A DNA stretch of 64,000 bases from Shinella granuli (GCF_004341885.1 NZ_SLVX01000001.1:186001-250000), one strand, 5' to 3'. Counted from the first letter of the stretch, positions 1-10,789 are shown. A program made the numbers and translations. Notes: generated by a model from the sequence alone, not told the origin.

Positions 1-2651
<2,651 letters not shown>

Positions 2652-2830
2652 CTCTCTATCCGATCTATCCGCGTGCGCGAAAAACCGGCCATGGTGATGG
2701 GTTCACCGGCCGGGCGCGCAAAAAAGGTCTTTCAAGGCTAGAAGCGGCTTATAGGCAAATGCGGAGGCGAGCGGAACCCCGAAAATGGACCAATCGACAG
2801 GAAATATGTTGGCCCGTCCCATGGGCTGCC

Positions 2831-3406
2831 TCAGGGCCGTGCGCCGTCGATATAGGCCTGGATCGAGCGGCCGACTTCCGCGACGATGCGCTCGCGCGGC
2901 AGCGCCACGACCGGCGGCAGCCTGAGCACGTAGCGGGTGAAGGCAAGGCCGAGGATCTGCGTCGCCACGAGGCCGGCGACGGCGGGCGCATCCGGCCCGG
3001 CAAGCCGTGCGATGGCGGGGGCGACCTGGGTCGCGAAAATCTCGCGCAGCCGCGCGGCGGCAAGATCGTTCGAGGCGGCCGAGCGCAGGGCGATCGGCAG
3101 GCCGATGGTGCCGCCGTCGCCTTCCCAGACCGTAAGGAAGTGCCGCACCAGCGCCTCGCCCACTGCGTGGCGGGGAAGGGTGGTGAGGTCGGGCAGCCGC
3201 AGATCGAGATCCGCCGCGCGGGCAAACAGCGCGTCCTTGCCGCCGAAGTAGCGGATCACCATGGCCGGATCGATCGCGGCGGCGGCGGCGATGTCGCGCA
3301 CCGTCGTGCCGTCATAACCCTTTTGCGCAAAGAGCAGCCGCGCGGCTTCGAGGATGGCCTCGCGGGTACGGTCGGACTTGGTTTTCTTCGCGGGGGAATC
3401 GGTCAT
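2831..3406 (-). CDS. TetR/AcrR family transcriptional regulator
   Basis: 191-residue repressor-type regulator. The N-terminal helix-turn-helix reads TREAILEAARLLFAQKGYDG followed by TTVRDIAAAAAIDPAMVIRY, the classic TetR signature; the rest is a helical ligand-binding domain whose ligand cannot be told. The ATG at 3406 is preferred over a GTG at 3424 because the GTG lies inside a palindrome that looks like the operator. It is divergent from the FAD monooxygenase at 3490, and the 83-bp gap holds two matching palindromes, so autorepression and control of the monooxygenase are the natural inference. The inducer may be the monooxygenase substrate, but this is not shown. Confidence 0.9.
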   Translation of the reverse strand: MTDSPAKKTKSDRTREAILEAARLLFAQKGYDGTTVRDIAAAAAIDPAMVIRYFGGKDALFARAADLDLRLPDLTTLPRHAVGEALVRHFLTVWEGDGGTIGLPIALRSAASNDLAAARLREIFATQVAPAIARLAGPDAPAVAGLVATQILGLAFTRYVLRLPPVVALPRERIVAEVGRSIQAYIDGARP

Positions 3407-3418
3407 GGCGTAAAATGC

Positions 3419-3430
3419 CAACACGTGTTG
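3419..3430. promoter_or_regulatory. Putative TetR operator site 1
   Basis: Perfect 12-bp palindrome CAACACGTGTTG, 13 bp upstream of the TetR regulator start. It matches CAACA-NN-TGTTG, the same pattern as a second site 39 bp away. Paired palindromes between a TetR gene and its divergent neighbour are typical operators; binding is inferred. Confidence 0.65.
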
Positions 3431-3457
3431 ACAAATTCAAGTGGCCGGCATAAAAGT

Positions 3458-3469
3458 CAACAAATGTTG
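3458..3469. promoter_or_regulatory. Putative TetR operator site 2
   Basis: CAACAAATGTTG, matching CAACA-NN-TGTTG and differing from site 1 only in the two central bases. It lies 20 bp upstream of the monooxygenase start, where a bound repressor would block transcription initiation. Confidence 0.65.
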
Positions 3470-3489
3470 ATTTTTTTGGAGTGCGAACC

Positions 3490-4671
3490 ATGCTGCCGCA
3501 GGAAACCGATGTGCTGATTGTCGGGGCAGGGCCGACCGGCCTTGCGCTGGCCGTCACCCTGCAACAGGCGGGCGTGCGGCCCGTCATCATCGACCGCCTT
3601 GCGGCCGGCCAGAACACCTCGCGCGCCGCGGTCATTCATGCCCACACGCTGGAGGTTCTGGAACGGCTCGGCGTCACCGACGACCTTGAGCGCCTTGGGC
3701 TGCCGCTCACCCGCTTCGCCCTGCGCGATCACGACAAGGCGCTGCTGGAACTCGACTTCTCCACATTGCCGTCGCGCTATGCCCAGATCCTGATGATCCC
3801 GCAGGACGAGACCGAGGCGATCCTTGCCGACCGGCTGGCGAGCCTCGGCGGCTCCGTCGCGCGCGGCGTCACGGCGACGCGGATCGAGCGCGATGCGGCG
3901 GGGGCGGTGGTCCATGTCGAGACGCCGGAGGGGCCGCAGGCCATCCGCGCCCGCCATGTTGTCGGCGGCGACGGCATGCACAGCGTCGTGCGCGAGGCCG
4001 CGGGCATCGCCTTCGACGGCGAGAGCCATGCCGGTTCCTTCGTGCTTGCCGATGTCCATATGGACTGGGCTCTGAGCACGGAGGTGACGCTGTTCTTCTC
4101 GCCGGAAGGCATGGGCGTCGTAGCGCCGCTGCCGGCAAATCGCTACCGCATCGTGGCACCCGTCGAGGATGCGCCCGAAGCGCCGGATACAGCCTTCGTG
4201 CAGGCGCTGCTCGATGCCCGCGGCCCGCGCAAGTCGCCGGGTCGCGTGCGCGAGGTCCTCTGGAGTTCGCGCTTTCGCGTGCATCACCGCGTCGCCGCGC
4301 GCTACCGCTCCGGTCCTTTCTTCGTCATGGGCGATGCCGCCCATGTGCACAGCCCGGCCGGCGGGCAGGGCATGAATACGGGGCTTGTCGATGCCGTCGT
4401 GCTGGGACAGTTGCTGGCGGACGTCATCGCCGGCAGGGCGCCGGACACGACGCTCGACCTCTATGAGGAGAAACGCCGCCCCGCCGCGGTCGAGGTCCTG
4501 GACCTCGCCGACCGCCTGACGCGGATCGCGACCATGCGCAGCACTGTCGGCCGTATCCTGCGCAACCTCGTCCTTCGCCTTCTCGGCGCATCGCCGGTCT
4601 TTCGCCGCAAGCTGGCGCTCAACCTCTCCGGCCTCGCCCGCAAGGGGCTCGGGATGGTTCCCCGACGCTGA
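3490..4671 (+). CDS. FAD-dependent aromatic-ring-type monooxygenase
   Basis: Group A flavoprotein hydroxylase of the PheA/TfdB/UbiH type, expected to hydroxylate a small (often aromatic) substrate using NAD(P)H and O2. Visible motifs are the FAD-binding dinucleotide fold VGAGPTGLALA near residues 12-22, the DG motif (VVGGDGMHSVVR, about 157-168) and the GD motif (GDAAHVHSPAGGQGMNTGLVDA begins near 281). At 393 residues it is shorter than the ~600-residue phenol hydroxylases and lacks their thioredoxin-like C-terminal domain. The ATG at 3490 has GGAG 8 bp upstream; a GTG at 3481 is less likely. It is divergent from a TetR regulator with shared palindromes, suggesting substrate-induced expression. 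The substrate is unknown. Confidence 0.9.
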   Translation: MLPQETDVLIVGAGPTGLALAVTLQQAGVRPVIIDRLAAGQNTSRAAVIHAHTLEVLERLGVTDDLERLGLPLTRFALRDHDKALLELDFSTLPSRYAQILMIPQDETEAILADRLASLGGSVARGVTATRIERDAAGAVVHVETPEGPQAIRARHVVGGDGMHSVVREAAGIAFDGESHAGSFVLADVHMDWALSTEVTLFFSPEGMGVVAPLPANRYRIVAPVEDAPEAPDTAFVQALLDARGPRKSPGRVREVLWSSRFRVHHRVAARYRSGPFFVMGDAAHVHSPAGGQGMNTGLVDAVVLGQLLADVIAGRAPDTTLDLYEEKRRPAAVEVLDLADRLTRIATMRSTVGRILRNLVLRLLGASPVFRRKLALNLSGLARKGLGMVPRR

Positions 4672-4681
4672 ACTGCGTGCA

Positions 4682-4800
4682 TGCCCCTCATCCCCCTGCC
4701 GGGACCTTCTCCCGGCAAGCGGGGAGAAGGGGAAAACGGCGAGCCCATCGCTCTTCTCCCCGCTTGCGGGGAGAAGATGCCGGCAGGCAGGTGAAGGGCC
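4682..4800. repeat. RIME-like intergenic palindromic element, copy A
   Basis: About 120 bp made of nested inverted repeats: outer arms related to TGCCCCTCATCC and an inner repeated hairpin CTTCTCCCCGCTTGCGGG/GAGAAG. The same arrangement recurs at 31474-31634. The layout and sequence fit the Rhizobium-specific intergenic mosaic elements. It sits between the convergent ends of the monooxygenase and beta-lactamase genes. Confidence 0.8.
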
Positions 4801-4821
4801 GTGCCCTGCCGCGCCTGCCCA

Positions 4822-5628
4822 TTACTCCGTCGCCAGAAGCCCCGGCAGCTCCTTCAGGATGCTGTCCCGCGCGCGCAGGCTCGTGCGCGGTTCCTGCCTC
4901 TTCTCGTCCTGGATGAGCCGGGCGAACACGACGGTGCGGTCGTCGCGGCGGGCCCAGCCGACATACCAGCCCCACGGCCGGGCATAGTCGAAATTGCCGT
5001 CGGCCTTGCGGGGATAGGCCATGCCCGTCTTGCCCTGCGCGCGCCAGCCGTCGGCAAGGTCGCGCCGCTCGAGGATTTCCATCGCCCGGTCCATCGCGTC
5101 GGCGGAGACCGGCAGTTCGTGGTTCACCAGTTTCTTCAGGAAGGCCACCTGTTCGCGCGGCGAGATCTTCAGCGAGGAGGCGATCCAGGCGCGCTCCAGC
5201 CCGTTGTCCTTGCCCGGATCGCCCGCCATGTCGGCATTGCCGTAGCCGAAGGCATCGGCATAGTCGCGTAGCTGCTCGTAGCCGAGAAATGCGGTGATGC
5301 GCTGCGAATACCAGACGATGGAAAACTCCATCCAGCGCTTCGGCGTTGCCGGCTGGCGCCAGGCATCGCCGCCCCAGTCCGGATCGCCCTTCATGAAGGG
5401 CAGGACCGGTTCGCCCGCGTCTTCCAGGAAGCCGGAATCGTAGCCCATCACGGCGAGCGGAACCTTGAAGGTGGAGGCGGGCGTCACGCGGCTTTCGCAG
5501 TCTCCCTTTTCCAGGATGACCTCATCACTCGCCGCATCGGCGACGATCGTACAAATAATGCGGGCCTCGGCCGGCGCGCTGAAGCCTGCGGCCAGCAGGA
5601 TGCCGGCCGCGAAAAGACGCATGTCCAT
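4822..5628 (-). CDS. Class D (OXA-type) serine beta-lactamase
   Basis: Periplasmic penicillin-hydrolysing enzyme. A 268-residue precursor with a signal peptide (about residues 1-21, ending SAPAEA). Class D landmarks are present in order: the catalytic tetrad STFK (about 53-56, the Lys normally being N-carboxylated), YSQRI (about 108), YGN (about 128), the WIASSLKIS segment with the conserved Trp (about 147) and KTG (about 198). The start is ATG 5628 with GAGGAAAA upstream rather than the adjacent GTG. It is divergent from an AmpR-type regulator at 5739, implying inducible expression by cell-wall breakdown products; known AmpR partners are mostly class C or A enzymes. Function as a beta-lactamase is strongly supported; substrate range cannot be read. 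Confidence 0.93.
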   Translation of the reverse strand: MDMRLFAAGILLAAGFSAPAEARIICTIVADAASDEVILEKGDCESRVTPASTFKVPLAVMGYDSGFLEDAGEPVLPFMKGDPDWGGDAWRQPATPKRWMEFSIVWYSQRITAFLGYEQLRDYADAFGYGNADMAGDPGKDNGLERAWIASSLKISPREQVAFLKKLVNHELPVSADAMDRAMEILERRDLADGWRAQGKTGMAYPRKADGNFDYARPWGWYVGWARRDDRTVVFARLIQDEKRQEPRTSLRARDSILKELPGLLATE

Positions 5629-5738
5629 CACGTTTTCCTCGAAATTTGAATGGCTTGTGCATTCTGGATAGCAGTGCTTTGATGCGCTGGCAAAAGATCA
5701 ATACTGGTCTCAGCCATTAGGAAAATTGGGGCTTTGCC
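5629..5738. promoter_or_regulatory. ampR/beta-lactamase divergent control region
   Basis: 110 bp between the divergent starts. It contains an interrupted dyad GAATG-N7-CATTC (5648-5664) of LysR-box size, placed nearer the beta-lactamase start. Family practice is that AmpR binds once in this gap and regulates both genes; the exact site is inferred. Confidence 0.5.
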
Positions 5739-6626
5739 ATGGTTCGGCCATATCTGCCGCTGAACGCCTTCCGCGCCTTCGAGGCCTCCGCCCGCCATCT
5801 CAGCTTCACGCGGGCGGCGATCGAGCTGAATGTCACGCAGGCTGCCGTCAGCCACCAGGTCAAGAGCCTGGAGGAGCAACTGAACGTCGTGCTCTTCAAG
5901 CGCCTGCCGCGCGGGCTGATGATCACGGCGGAGGGGGAGAGCCTGCTGCCGGTGCTGCGCGACAGTTTCGACCGCATGGCCGATGCGGTGGAGCGCTTTC
6001 GCGGCGGCCATGTGCGGGAGATCCTGACGGTCGGCGCCGTCGGCACCTTCGCCGTCGGCTGGCTGCTGCCGCGGCTTGCCGCGTTCCGCGAGCGCCATCC
6101 CTTCGTGGAGGTGCGGCTGTCCACCAACAACAACCGCGTCGACCTTGCCGCCGAGGGGCTCGACTTCGCCATCCGCTTCGGCGCCGGCGCCTGGCACGGC
6201 ACGGATGCGATGCGGCTCTTCGATGCGCCGCTCTCCGTGCTTGCCATCCCCGCTGTCGCGCGCGATCTCCGGGAGCCGGCGGACCTGCTCGGCCTGACGC
6301 TGCTGCGCTCCTACCGCCGCGACGAGTGGACCCGCTGGTTCGAGGCCGCCGGCCTGCCGCGCACGCCGCCGCCGCAGAATGCCATCGTCTTCGACACCTC
6401 GCTCGCCATGATGGAGGCCGTGCTCCAGGGCGCCGGCGTCGGCCTTGCCCCACCGCTGATGTTTTCACGCCTTCTGGCGGCCGGTGCAGTCGTCCAGCCG
6501 TTCGAGACGAGCCTTGCGCTCGGAAGCTACTGGCTGACCCGCCTGCAATCGCGCAGCCTCACCCCCGCCATGGCCGCCTTTTCGGCCTGGCTGGCCGAGG
6601 CGGTGGCGCAGGAGGGGCTGGGCTAG
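5739..6626 (+). CDS. ampR: LysR-type beta-lactamase regulator AmpR
   Basis: 295-residue LysR regulator that, in the studied homologues, senses 1,6-anhydro-muropeptides against UDP-MurNAc-pentapeptide and switches beta-lactamase expression. The N terminus closely follows Pseudomonas AmpR (MVRPYLPLNAFRAFEASARH, then the helix-turn-helix with FTRAAIELNVTQAAVSHQVK). The effector domain keeps the family hallmarks VGAVGTFAVGWLLPRL, TNNNRVDLAAEGLDFAIRFG and FDTSLAMMEAVLQGAGVGLA, and the final SYWLTRLQSR. The ATG at 5739 is unambiguous. Head-to-head with the class D beta-lactamase. No ampG or ampD is in the window. Confidence 0.93.
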   Translation: MVRPYLPLNAFRAFEASARHLSFTRAAIELNVTQAAVSHQVKSLEEQLNVVLFKRLPRGLMITAEGESLLPVLRDSFDRMADAVERFRGGHVREILTVGAVGTFAVGWLLPRLAAFRERHPFVEVRLSTNNNRVDLAAEGLDFAIRFGAGAWHGTDAMRLFDAPLSVLAIPAVARDLREPADLLGLTLLRSYRRDEWTRWFEAAGLPRTPPPQNAIVFDTSLAMMEAVLQGAGVGLAPPLMFSRLLAAGAVVQPFETSLALGSYWLTRLQSRSLTPAMAAFSAWLAEAVAQEGLG

Positions 6627-7654
6627 GTTTTCAGGCCCGGCATGACCAGCACCTTCACCTCGCCCGGCCGCGGCGGGTTGGCGACGGCGTCCGGCAGGTC
6701 GTCGAGGCCGATACGGCGGGAGATAAGGCGATCGACCTTGATCGTGCCGGAGGAAATCAGCGCCGCGGCGCGGCCATGGGTGAAGGGATTGAGGAAGGAG
6801 GTGAGGATTTTCACCTCGCGGAAGAGCAGGTCGAAGGGCTCGAATTCCACCGTCTCGCCCTGCGGCAGCACGCCGAGGATGACGACCGTGCCGCCGTTGC
6901 GGGCAAGCTTCGGCGCCTCGGCCACGGTCTCGGCAACGCCCGCGCATTCGATGACGACATCGGCGCCGCCGGGCAGCAGGCCGTCCTTGCCCACTATGCC
7001 GTCGACGGTGTTGCCACTGCCCGGATCGAAGGAATGGGTGGCGCCGATCGCCTCGGCGAGTTTCCGGCGCACGGCCTGACGGGTGACGAGGATGACGGTG
7101 GTCGCGCCGGCAAGGCGGGCGAGCTGCACGACCAGCATGCCGATCACCCCGCCGCCCAGCACCACGACGGTGCTGCCGGGTTCGATGCCGGCCATGTCGG
7201 TGCCGTGCAGGCAGCAGGCGAGCGGTTCGCAGAAGGCGCCGTGTTCCGGCGGCAGCGAGAGCGGCAGTTGATAGGCCTGCTTCTGCGGCACCAGCACATA
7301 GTCGGCAAAGCCGCCGTCGCGGTGGATGCCGATCGCCTGCAGGTTCTCGCACAGATTGATGCGGCCGCGCCGGCATTGCGCGCAGCGGCCGCAATGGATG
7401 TTCGGATCGCCGGTGATGCGCATGCCGGGATGGACATCGATGACGGCCTTGCCGACGGCCTCGACGATGCCGGAGAATTCATGGCCGAGCGTCACCGGCG
7501 GCCGGCAGGGAAAATCGCCGTGGAAGAGGTGGCGGTCCGTGCCGCAGATGCCGGCCGCCTCGATCCGGACCAGAAGATCGTCCGGGCCGGGCTCCGGCTT
7601 TTCCACCGTGCGTACGAAGAATTCGCCGATCGCCTCCAGCCGCGCCGCTTTCAT
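6623..7654 (-). CDS. Zinc-dependent medium-chain dehydrogenase (sorbitol/threonine dehydrogenase type)
   Basis: 343-residue NAD(P)-dependent alcohol or polyol dehydrogenase. The catalytic zinc ligand motif GICGTDRH lies near residue 37 with GHEFSG following; four structural-zinc cysteines are in CGRCAQCRRGRINLC; the Rossmann motif is VLGGGVIGM. ATG 7654 has GGGAGG upstream and was chosen over an upstream in-frame start. The last four bases overlap the end of ampR on the other strand. It resembles L-iditol 2-dehydrogenase and L-threonine 3-dehydrogenase relatives; a sugar alcohol is the likeliest substrate but no sugar transporter is adjacent. Confidence 0.88.
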   Translation of the reverse strand: MKAARLEAIGEFFVRTVEKPEPGPDDLLVRIEAAGICGTDRHLFHGDFPCRPPVTLGHEFSGIVEAVGKAVIDVHPGMRITGDPNIHCGRCAQCRRGRINLCENLQAIGIHRDGGFADYVLVPQKQAYQLPLSLPPEHGAFCEPLACCLHGTDMAGIEPGSTVVVLGGGVIGMLVVQLARLAGATTVILVTRQAVRRKLAEAIGATHSFDPGSGNTVDGIVGKDGLLPGGADVVIECAGVAETVAEAPKLARNGGTVVILGVLPQGETVEFEPFDLLFREVKILTSFLNPFTHGRAAALISSGTIKVDRLISRRIGLDDLPDAVANPPRPGEVKVLVMPGLKT

Positions 7655-7742
7655 GCCGTCCTCCCGTTCTCCTTCGGAAGATAGGAGCCGCAACGGCGCG
7701 GCCGGTCAAGGCCAGCCCGTCTTCACGTCGGGTTGCGAGAGT

Positions 7743-8540
7743 TTAACCCCAGCGGGTGCGCACGGCTTCGGCGCGGCTACGGCTGACCGGCACTTCCTGC
7801 CCGTCCTTCAGGAGGATCGCCAGCCGGCCCTCCGTGCGCAGCAGCCTGTCGACATGGGCGTCGGCCACGAAATGCGAGCGGTGCACCCTGAGGCCCCGCG
7901 TGTCGCCGCATTCGGCCAGCGCATCGGAAAAGCGCAGCAGGATCAGCTCGCGGCCGCGGCTCGTCGTCACCTGCGTATAATGGTCGGCGACCGTCATGTG
8001 CAGAATGGGGCCGCGGTTCTCCGGCCTGAGGCGACGCAGCAGGGGGATTTCGGCCCGGTCTTCCGAAGCCACGGCCGGTGATGGCGCGTTGGACAGCGCC
8101 TCGGCCTGCCTGCTGCCCATCGTCATGAAGGTGAGCGCGCAGAACAGCGCCGAGAGGAGAAGCCCCGTGGCGATGCTTTCGGCGATCCTTGCCGGGGTGG
8201 GCGTGCCGCCGAAGGTCATCAGGCTGATGGCCTCGGTCGCGAGCCCCACCGGCACGCCGGCCACCAGCGTGCCGAGTGCCATGCGGGCGAGGAGGCCCGG
8301 CACCCTCTGCCGGAAGAGCGTGTTGACGGTGACGATGGCGAGGACGGCGATGCCCCAAGCGACGGCATGCAGCACGAGCCAGAAGCCAAGCCGCGGCACG
8401 CTCGCCAGCCGCTCGGCCGTGCCATAGGGACCGGTCACCCAGAAGATCAGCACGACTGCACCGAAGGTCGCCCAGAAGCGCGGGGCGCTGAGGAAGACCT
8501 GCAGTTCACGAAGCGCCGATTGCAGGAGGGGGCGTTCCAC
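7743..8540 (-). CDS. Membrane-anchored LytTR-family DNA-binding regulator
   Basis: About 265 residues. The N-terminal half has four hydrophobic segments (for example FWATFGAVVLIFWVTGPYG, FWLVLHAVAWGIAVLAIVTV and IATGLLLSALFCALTFMTMG), followed by a linker and a C-terminal LytTR domain (ILHMTVADHYTQVTTSRGRE through LRVHRSHFVADAHVDRLLRT to VPVSRSRAEAVRTRWG). Such proteins bind DNA through a beta-fold rather than a helix-turn-helix while tethered to the membrane. The start is uncertain: GTG 8540 is chosen; a TTG at 8588 is possible. It is divergent from a small DUF2306 membrane protein gene, its most likely target. Confidence 0.82.
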   Translation of the reverse strand: MERPLLQSALRELQVFLSAPRFWATFGAVVLIFWVTGPYGTAERLASVPRLGFWLVLHAVAWGIAVLAIVTVNTLFRQRVPGLLARMALGTLVAGVPVGLATEAISLMTFGGTPTPARIAESIATGLLLSALFCALTFMTMGSRQAEALSNAPSPAVASEDRAEIPLLRRLRPENRGPILHMTVADHYTQVTTSRGRELILLRFSDALAECGDTRGLRVHRSHFVADAHVDRLLRTEGRLAILLKDGQEVPVSRSRAEAVRTRWG

Positions 8541-8630
8541 GAAGTTTTCCGTCCGTTCGGGCCAAAGCGTTTGAGGCGGCCCGATCAATGGCCGAAGACG
8601 ATGGCGAATTCAACCGTCCCGGAGCCCCCC

Positions 8631-9152
8631 ATGACCCTCGAGCCGCTTCTCGCCGCCCCCTTTGCCGTACAGTTCCATGTCGCCACCGTCCTGCCGGCGG
8701 CGGTGCTGGGGGCCGTGCTGCTCGCCCGCCGCAAGGGCACGCCCGCCCATCGCCGCCTCGGCAAGGTCTGGTTGCTCCTGATGGTGCTGACGAGTTTTTC
8801 GACCTTCTTCATCCACGACCTGAAGACGGTCGGCGATTTCAGCCCGATCCATCTGCTCTCTATTTATGTCATCATCGGCAGCGCCCTTGCGATCCGCGCC
8901 GCGCGCCGCCGCGATATCCGCGCGCACCGCGCCCATGTCGCGGGCATGTATTTCGGCGGCATCGTCGTCGCGGGGCTTTTCACGCTGCTGCCGAACCGGG
9001 TGATGGGCGCGATGATCTTCGACGGCGCCTCGGACCTTGCGAGCGTGCTTGCGGCGGCCGCCGTCAGCGCGCTCTTCGTTGCGGCCGGGGCCCTTGCGGC
9101 GCGCCAGGCGGGCTGGACGGAGCGTTTCGAGGCGGTTTTCCGGCGGCGTTGA
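8631..9152 (+). CDS. DUF2306 family integral membrane protein
   Basis: 173 residues, four or more hydrophobic helices. Family features are the early VQFHVATVLPAAVLGAVLL and the charged RRKGTPAHRRLGKVW after the first helix, then a histidine-containing segment (RAHRAHVAGMYFGGIVVAGL). ATG 8631 has GGAG six bases upstream and was preferred over in-frame starts that would overlap the LytTR gene. Function is unknown; a transport or sensing role at the inner membrane is possible. The divergent LytTR regulator is the obvious candidate controller. Confidence 0.8.
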   Translation: MTLEPLLAAPFAVQFHVATVLPAAVLGAVLLARRKGTPAHRRLGKVWLLLMVLTSFSTFFIHDLKTVGDFSPIHLLSIYVIIGSALAIRAARRRDIRAHRAHVAGMYFGGIVVAGLFTLLPNRVMGAMIFDGASDLASVLAAAAVSALFVAAGALAARQAGWTERFEAVFRRR

Positions 9153-9261
9153 GGCCCCGCTTTTCGTTTTGCATGGCGGCGCGGCAGGCCCTATAAGTCT
9201 TTGCTGAGGAACGAATTCATGCGGTGAGCGTTCGTCGGCAATCAATTCGGGGAAATGCGCC

Positions 9262-10200
9262 ATGGAATGGAAGGGTCGTCGCCAGTCGGGCAATATCGAG
9301 GACCAGCGCGGAGCCGGTCCTTCGGCGGGCGGGCGCAATCCGTTCGGCCGCGGTAATGGCGGTTTTCGCATTCCGATGGGCAGCGGGCGCCGCGCCGGCG
9401 GCGGCATGAGCATCGGCACCATCATCTTCCTCGTCGTCATCTATTTCGTCTTCAAGGCGATGGGCATCGACCTGTTGCAGGTCATGGGCGAGGGCGGCGG
9501 GCAGGTCAGCATGCCGGGCTTCGAGCAGACCGAAAGCGCAAGCCGCCGCGCCTCCCCGCAGGAGGAGGAGACCAAGGCCTTCATGGCGACCGTTCTTGCC
9601 GAGACGGAGGATACCTGGAACGGCATCTTCCAGGCGGCCGGCGAGCGCTACGAGGAGCCGAAGATGGTGCTCTTCTCGGGCTCCGTGCAGTCGGCCTGCG
9701 GCTTCGCCTCGGCGGCCTCAGGTCCGTTCTACTGCCCGGGCGACCGCAAGGTCTATCTCGACATGAGCTTCTTCGACGAGCTGGCAGGCAAGTTCGACGC
9801 GTCCGGCGACTTCGCGCAGGCCTATGTCGTCGCCCATGAGGTCGGCCACCATGTGCAGAACCTCACCGGCGTCCTGCCGCGCTTCAACCAGCAGCGCCAG
9901 CGCATGAGCGAGGTGGAGGCCAACCAGATGTCGATCCGCGTCGAGCTTCAGGCCGACTGCTATGCCGGCATCTGGGGCAAGTATACCGAGCAGAAGGGCC
10001 TTCTGGAGCGCGGCGACCTGGAGGAGGCGCTGAACGCTGCCACCCAGATCGGCGACGACACGCTGCAGAAGCGCATGCAGGGCTATGTCGTGCCGGAAAG
10101 CTTCAACCACGGCACGTCCGAGCAGCGCCGCCGCTGGTTCAAGCGCGGCTTCGACACCGGCCGGGTCGATGCCTGCGACACGTTCAGGGGCGATGTCTGA
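9262..10200 (+). CDS. YpfJ-type neutral zinc metallopeptidase
   Basis: 312 residues. A glycine- and arginine-rich cytoplasmic N terminus (about 1-48) precedes one membrane anchor (SIGTIIFLVVIYFVFKAMGI, about 50-69); the rest is periplasmic. The zinc site HEVGHH is at about residues 192-197, inside QAYVVAHEVGHHVQNLTGVL, and a downstream RVELQADCYAG segment carries the third ligand region, as in the YpfJ family. Length matches the family. Its 3' end overlaps by 17 bp the end of the convergent EptA-like gene. Physiological substrate is not known for this family. Confidence 0.92.
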   Translation: MEWKGRRQSGNIEDQRGAGPSAGGRNPFGRGNGGFRIPMGSGRRAGGGMSIGTIIFLVVIYFVFKAMGIDLLQVMGEGGGQVSMPGFEQTESASRRASPQEEETKAFMATVLAETEDTWNGIFQAAGERYEEPKMVLFSGSVQSACGFASAASGPFYCPGDRKVYLDMSFFDELAGKFDASGDFAQAYVVAHEVGHHVQNLTGVLPRFNQQRQRMSEVEANQMSIRVELQADCYAGIWGKYTEQKGLLERGDLEEALNAATQIGDDTLQKRMQGYVVPESFNHGTSEQRRRWFKRGFDTGRVDACDTFRGDV

Positions 10201-10789
10201 CGGAAGCGCCGGCGGCATTGCCGCTGTCGGCGATCTTCAGGTCTTCCTCGACGATCAGGGCATATTTGGTCGCGTGCGTCAGGGCTATGGCGAGCGCGAC
10301 CGCGAGCATCGGCACGGCGATCGCCAGATTGCCGCGTAGTTGCCAGAAGAACGGCCGGTGCACCACCTTCACCCAGAGGAGAAGCGCGACCGGGAGGCCG
10401 CCGAAGACCAGCATGTGAACGGCAAGGGAGAGCGGCTGGAAGGACGTTCCAGCTCGGAAGACGCCGTCCTCGTCCATGAACCAGGCCGCCGCCGCCGCGA
10501 GAAGCAGGAGCGCCGCGAAGAGCGGATTCATCACCCGTTTCCAGGAGACCGCGACGCAGGCCGCGATGAAGAGGCAGAGGAACCCGCCCGTCACCAGCGC
10601 GAGCGTGCCGGGGCGGGCGCCGAGCAGGGCCCAGCTCTCCATCCAGAAATCGCGGCTGGTGATGAGGAAGAGATAGAGGCCGGTCGCAAGGCTGACCGTC
10701 AGGCTGCCGAAGGCGGGTCTTGCGGCGGGAAAGCGGGCCTGAACTGAGCGGGCCTGAGCTGAGCGGCCCTGAACTGAGCGGAATGACAT
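10184..10789 (-). pseudogene. EptA-like phosphoethanolamine transferase membrane domain, catalytic domain missing
   Basis: 201 residues matching only the N-terminal membrane domain of EptA/MCR-type lipid A phosphoethanolamine transferases: RPAFGSLTVSLATGLYLFLI, WKRVMNPLFAALLLLAAAAA, WFMDEDGVF and HMLVFGGLPVALLLWVKVVH with following basic residues. Two things are wrong for an active enzyme: the periplasmic sulfatase-fold domain (about 300 residues, with the catalytic Thr and zinc ligands) is absent because the frame ends inside the neighbouring metallopeptidase gene, and the stretch after DEDGVF is shorter than in EptA, lacking the ML/IRNxLET-like segment. ATG 10789 has GAGGA upstream. A decayed gene is likeliest; a stand-alone membrane protein cannot be excluded. 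Confidence 0.7.
10735..10779. repeat. Three 15-bp tandem repeats in the EptA-like leader
   Basis: Three consecutive 15-bp units (variants of GGGCCTGAACTGAGC) in frame, adding a five-residue period to the N terminus of the EptA-like protein just after its start codon. Length variation here would not shift the frame. Confidence 0.75.

Noticed and set aside
5726-7684. 652-codon plus-strand frame
   Set aside because: Runs across ampR and the antisense of the dehydrogenase in the wrong frame; low-complexity Arg/Ala content.
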